Positions 62,345 to 64,000 of a stretch of 64,000 nucleotides of DNA are shown here, in pieces (position 1 is the first letter of the stretch; each line of letters starts with the position of its first letter). The position numbers and the translations under genes are program-made. This DNA comes from Fredinandcohnia aciditolerans (GTDB lineage Bacteria > Bacillota > Bacilli > Bacillales > Bacillaceae_L), in contig QGHH01000013.1 of assembly GCA_003640645.1 (NCBI GenBank), positions 80,346-144,345 on the forward strand, in the 5' to 3' direction. Below the pieces are notes generated by a model. The model was given only the letters and a program-made list of their open reading frames with translations. It was not told the origin of the DNA and made no database searches.

Positions 62345-62491
62345 AGCCTCCGCCGGATGCCACGATTTTTCAAAGGTAATTTTCGCAAAGGATCAAAGAC
62401 TAAGAACGCCACTTCCTGTGGCAACGTCTTTGTGACCACCTCGTGCGGGCCTGAAAAATCGGCGCAAATACGCCGAGGCGCATTTGATTTG
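62341..62491 (+). repeat. structured intergenic element E1, copy b
   Basis: The second copy of the ~150-bp element found at 26281-26431. Arms are CGATTTTTCA with TGAAAAATCG, AAAGAC with GTCTTT, GCCAC with GTGGC and CGGCG with CGCCG. It ends next to the ribosome site of the MATE gene, as copy a does for the MBL gene. Confidence 0.75.
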
Positions 62492-62504
62492 AAGGAGAAC
62501 GTTC

Positions 62505-63869
62505 ATGTACGAAACAAAAACCATTCGAGAAAAAATAAAATTGATTATTATTATGTTGATTCCCATTTTAATCACACAGTTAAGTATGTTTTCCATGGTA
62601 TTTTTCAATACAATCATGACTGGAAGATTTAACTCTTCTGATTTAGCCGGGGTTGCGATTGGGTCATCCATATGGAATCCGATTTTTACAGGAATAAGTG
62701 CCATTTTGCTTGCAGTCTCACCTATTGCTGCTCAAAAATTTGGTGAAAAGAAAAGTAATGAAGTATCAACAGTTGTTTCAAGTGGGATATATTTAAGCTT
62801 CATTATTGGATTCGTGGTTATTTTAGCAGGGGTTCTCTTTTTAAATCCATTGTTATCCATGATGAATTTGCAAGAAAGTGTACACAAGACAGCACATAAT
62901 TACCTAGTTGGGCTGAGCTTTGGGATCATTCCGTTGTTCATATTTAATGTACTGCGATCATTTATTTATGCATTAGGGATTACAAGAGTAGTCATGTTTG
63001 TATTATTAGTATCTGTACCTATTAATCTATTCTTAAATTATGTATTAATCTTTGGTTCTTGGGGCTTTCCTGCACTCGGTGGGGGGGGAGCCGGTTTAGC
63101 GACTTCCATTACGTATTGGGTTATTGTAGGGATAACAGCTTTTATCGTCATTACAAAAGAACCATTTTCTTCTTATAAAGTGTTTATGGGGCTAAGCGGT
63201 TTTACATTGAAAGACAGTAAAGAGATATTAAAAATTGGTATCCCGATGGGTCTATCAACCTTTTTTGAAACAAGTATGTTTGCCGTTGTAACGATATTAA
63301 TTAGTAAATTTTCTGTTACAACTGTTGCAGCTTATCAATCCGCGCTAAATATTGTTTCGTTCCTCTATATGATTCCAGTGAGCATTTCAATGGCGTTAAC
63401 CGTTCTAGTGGGGTTTGAAGTAGGAGCAAAACGCTTTAAGGATGCGAAAATTTATAGTTGGCTAGGGATCTCACTTTCAATGATCATTGCGCTTGTTACG
63501 GGGCTCTTTGTGATTGTCTTCCGTTTTAAAGTGGCTGGTCTTTATTCAACAGAAACGGCGGTCATCACATTAACAGCTCAATTTCTAATTTACGCTTTAT
63601 TCTTCCAGGTGTCCGATGCTATTCAAGCAACAGCACAGGCTGCTCTAAGGGGATACAAGGATGTTAATATCGCATTCGTAATGACTTTAGTCTCCTATTG
63701 GCTCATCTGCTTACCTGCTGGATGGGGGCTTGCGCACTTCACGGATTTAGGAGCTGCCGGTTACTGGCTAGGCTTGACATTTGGTTTACTTGCTGCAGGA
63801 GTCGGTTTATCAGCAAGACTCATCCACATCCAACGCACACGTTATGCGGAGGAAAAAATGGTTGGTTAG
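62505..63869 (+). CDS. MATE-family multidrug efflux transporter
   Basis: A 454-residue MATE (NorM/DinF-type) exporter with about twelve helices in two similar halves. N-half features are ITQLSMFSMVFFNTIMTGRFNSSDLAGVAIGSS and FGEKKSNEVSTVV. C-half features are YQSALNIVSFLYMIPVSISMALTVLVGFEVGAK. It expels cationic compounds with Na+ or H+; substrates are not predictable. AAGGAG precedes the ATG, and the leader is formed by element E1b. A terminator follows at 63934. Confidence 0.92.
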   Translation: MYETKTIREKIKLIIIMLIPILITQLSMFSMVFFNTIMTGRFNSSDLAGVAIGSSIWNPIFTGISAILLAVSPIAAQKFGEKKSNEVSTVVSSGIYLSFIIGFVVILAGVLFLNPLLSMMNLQESVHKTAHNYLVGLSFGIIPLFIFNVLRSFIYALGITRVVMFVLLVSVPINLFLNYVLIFGSWGFPALGGGGAGLATSITYWVIVGITAFIVITKEPFSSYKVFMGLSGFTLKDSKEILKIGIPMGLSTFFETSMFAVVTILISKFSVTTVAAYQSALNIVSFLYMIPVSISMALTVLVGFEVGAKRFKDAKIYSWLGISLSMIIALVTGLFVIVFRFKVAGLYSTETAVITLTAQFLIYALFFQVSDAIQATAQAALRGYKDVNIAFVMTLVSYWLICLPAGWGLAHFTDLGAAGYWLGLTFGLLAAGVGLSARLIHIQRTRYAEEKMVG

Positions 63870-63933
63870 ACTTAAAAGGAAGGGGACTTTGAACTGACCC
63901 AAAAAAGTTAGACAAATATTTTCCGCAACTTTT

Positions 63934-63980
63934 AAGACTTGAGTTCGATATTCTACCGGACTCAGGTCTTTTAATTTTGC
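63934..63980 (+). terminator. intrinsic terminator after MATE gene
   Basis: Arms AAGACTTGAGT and ACTCAGGTCTT with an ~22-base loop, followed by TTAATTTT. No further gene is seen before the window end. Confidence 0.8.
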
Positions 63981-64000
63981 CTTCATTCGTTTGTGATTGT

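Overview
The window looks like chromosomal DNA of an aerobic, endospore-forming, low-GC Bacillaceae bacterium. The evidence is a GerA-type germinant receptor operon, an Mrp antiporter, YkuK, YvbH, RlmCD-type methyltransferase and NatAB/NatRK homologues, AGGAGG-type ribosome binding sites and many intrinsic terminators. I cannot name the species from sequence alone. No rRNA, tRNA, transposase, integrase or CRISPR array was seen.

Layout. 0-2.2 kb: 3' end of an mrp Na+/H+ antiporter operon (D-G). 2.2-5.8 kb, minus strand: a polymorphic-toxin island with an SseB-like protein, a secreted toxin ending in a TNT-type NAD-glycohydrolase domain, a presumed immunity gene, a second small immunity-like gene and a decayed third gene. 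6-8.8 kb: ykuK, a 52-nt tandem array and yvbH. 9-14.3 kb: gerK-type germination operon and two unknown membrane proteins. 14.5-23.5 kb: rlmD, a 21-nt array, a CDF metal transporter, a BCCT transporter, a GGDEF-EAL protein and benE. 23.5-43.3 kb: an aromatic-acid catabolic island. 43.4-52.8 kb: glutaminase, an MFS exporter, natRK/natAB, a cupin, an AGCS symporter and a frameshifted degV. 53-64 kb: a TraB-family protein, another 52-nt array, a POT transporter, DoxX, a TolB-like propeller, a small SE1832-type protein, a UMF1 transporter, a phosphodiesterase and a MATE exporter.

The catabolic island can be read as one system. Uptake would use BenE and a five-gene Liv-type ABC transporter. Activation would use a benzoate-CoA ligase. 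Ring attack would use a PaaA/PaaB/PaaC-type diiron epoxidase, with PaaD split into a DUF59 protein and a separate 54-residue zinc ribbon. Processing would use two nearly identical enoyl-CoA hydratases, a 3-hydroxyacyl-CoA dehydrogenase plus a degenerate partner, a thiolase, an aldehyde dehydrogenase and a thioesterase, with PaaX as regulator. No phenylacetate-CoA ligase, PaaE reductase or MaoC-type ring-opening hydrolase is present. The set therefore suggests a Paa-type epoxidase serving benzoyl-CoA, which is an inference. A recurrent dyad, ACG-N13-CGT, lies upstream of benE, ech1, paaA and the ABC operon and is a candidate operator.

The most unusual structure is non-coding. Three arrays of different sequence (about 6.7-8.1, 27.5-28.3 and 54.2-55.6 kb) share a repeat period of 52 nt, and each unit carries an inverted repeat followed by a GGAAAA-type purine linker. 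A fourth array near 16.0 kb has an exact 21-nt period. Both periods are close to whole numbers of DNA helical turns. Several 150-260 bp structured intergenic elements also occur in pairs.
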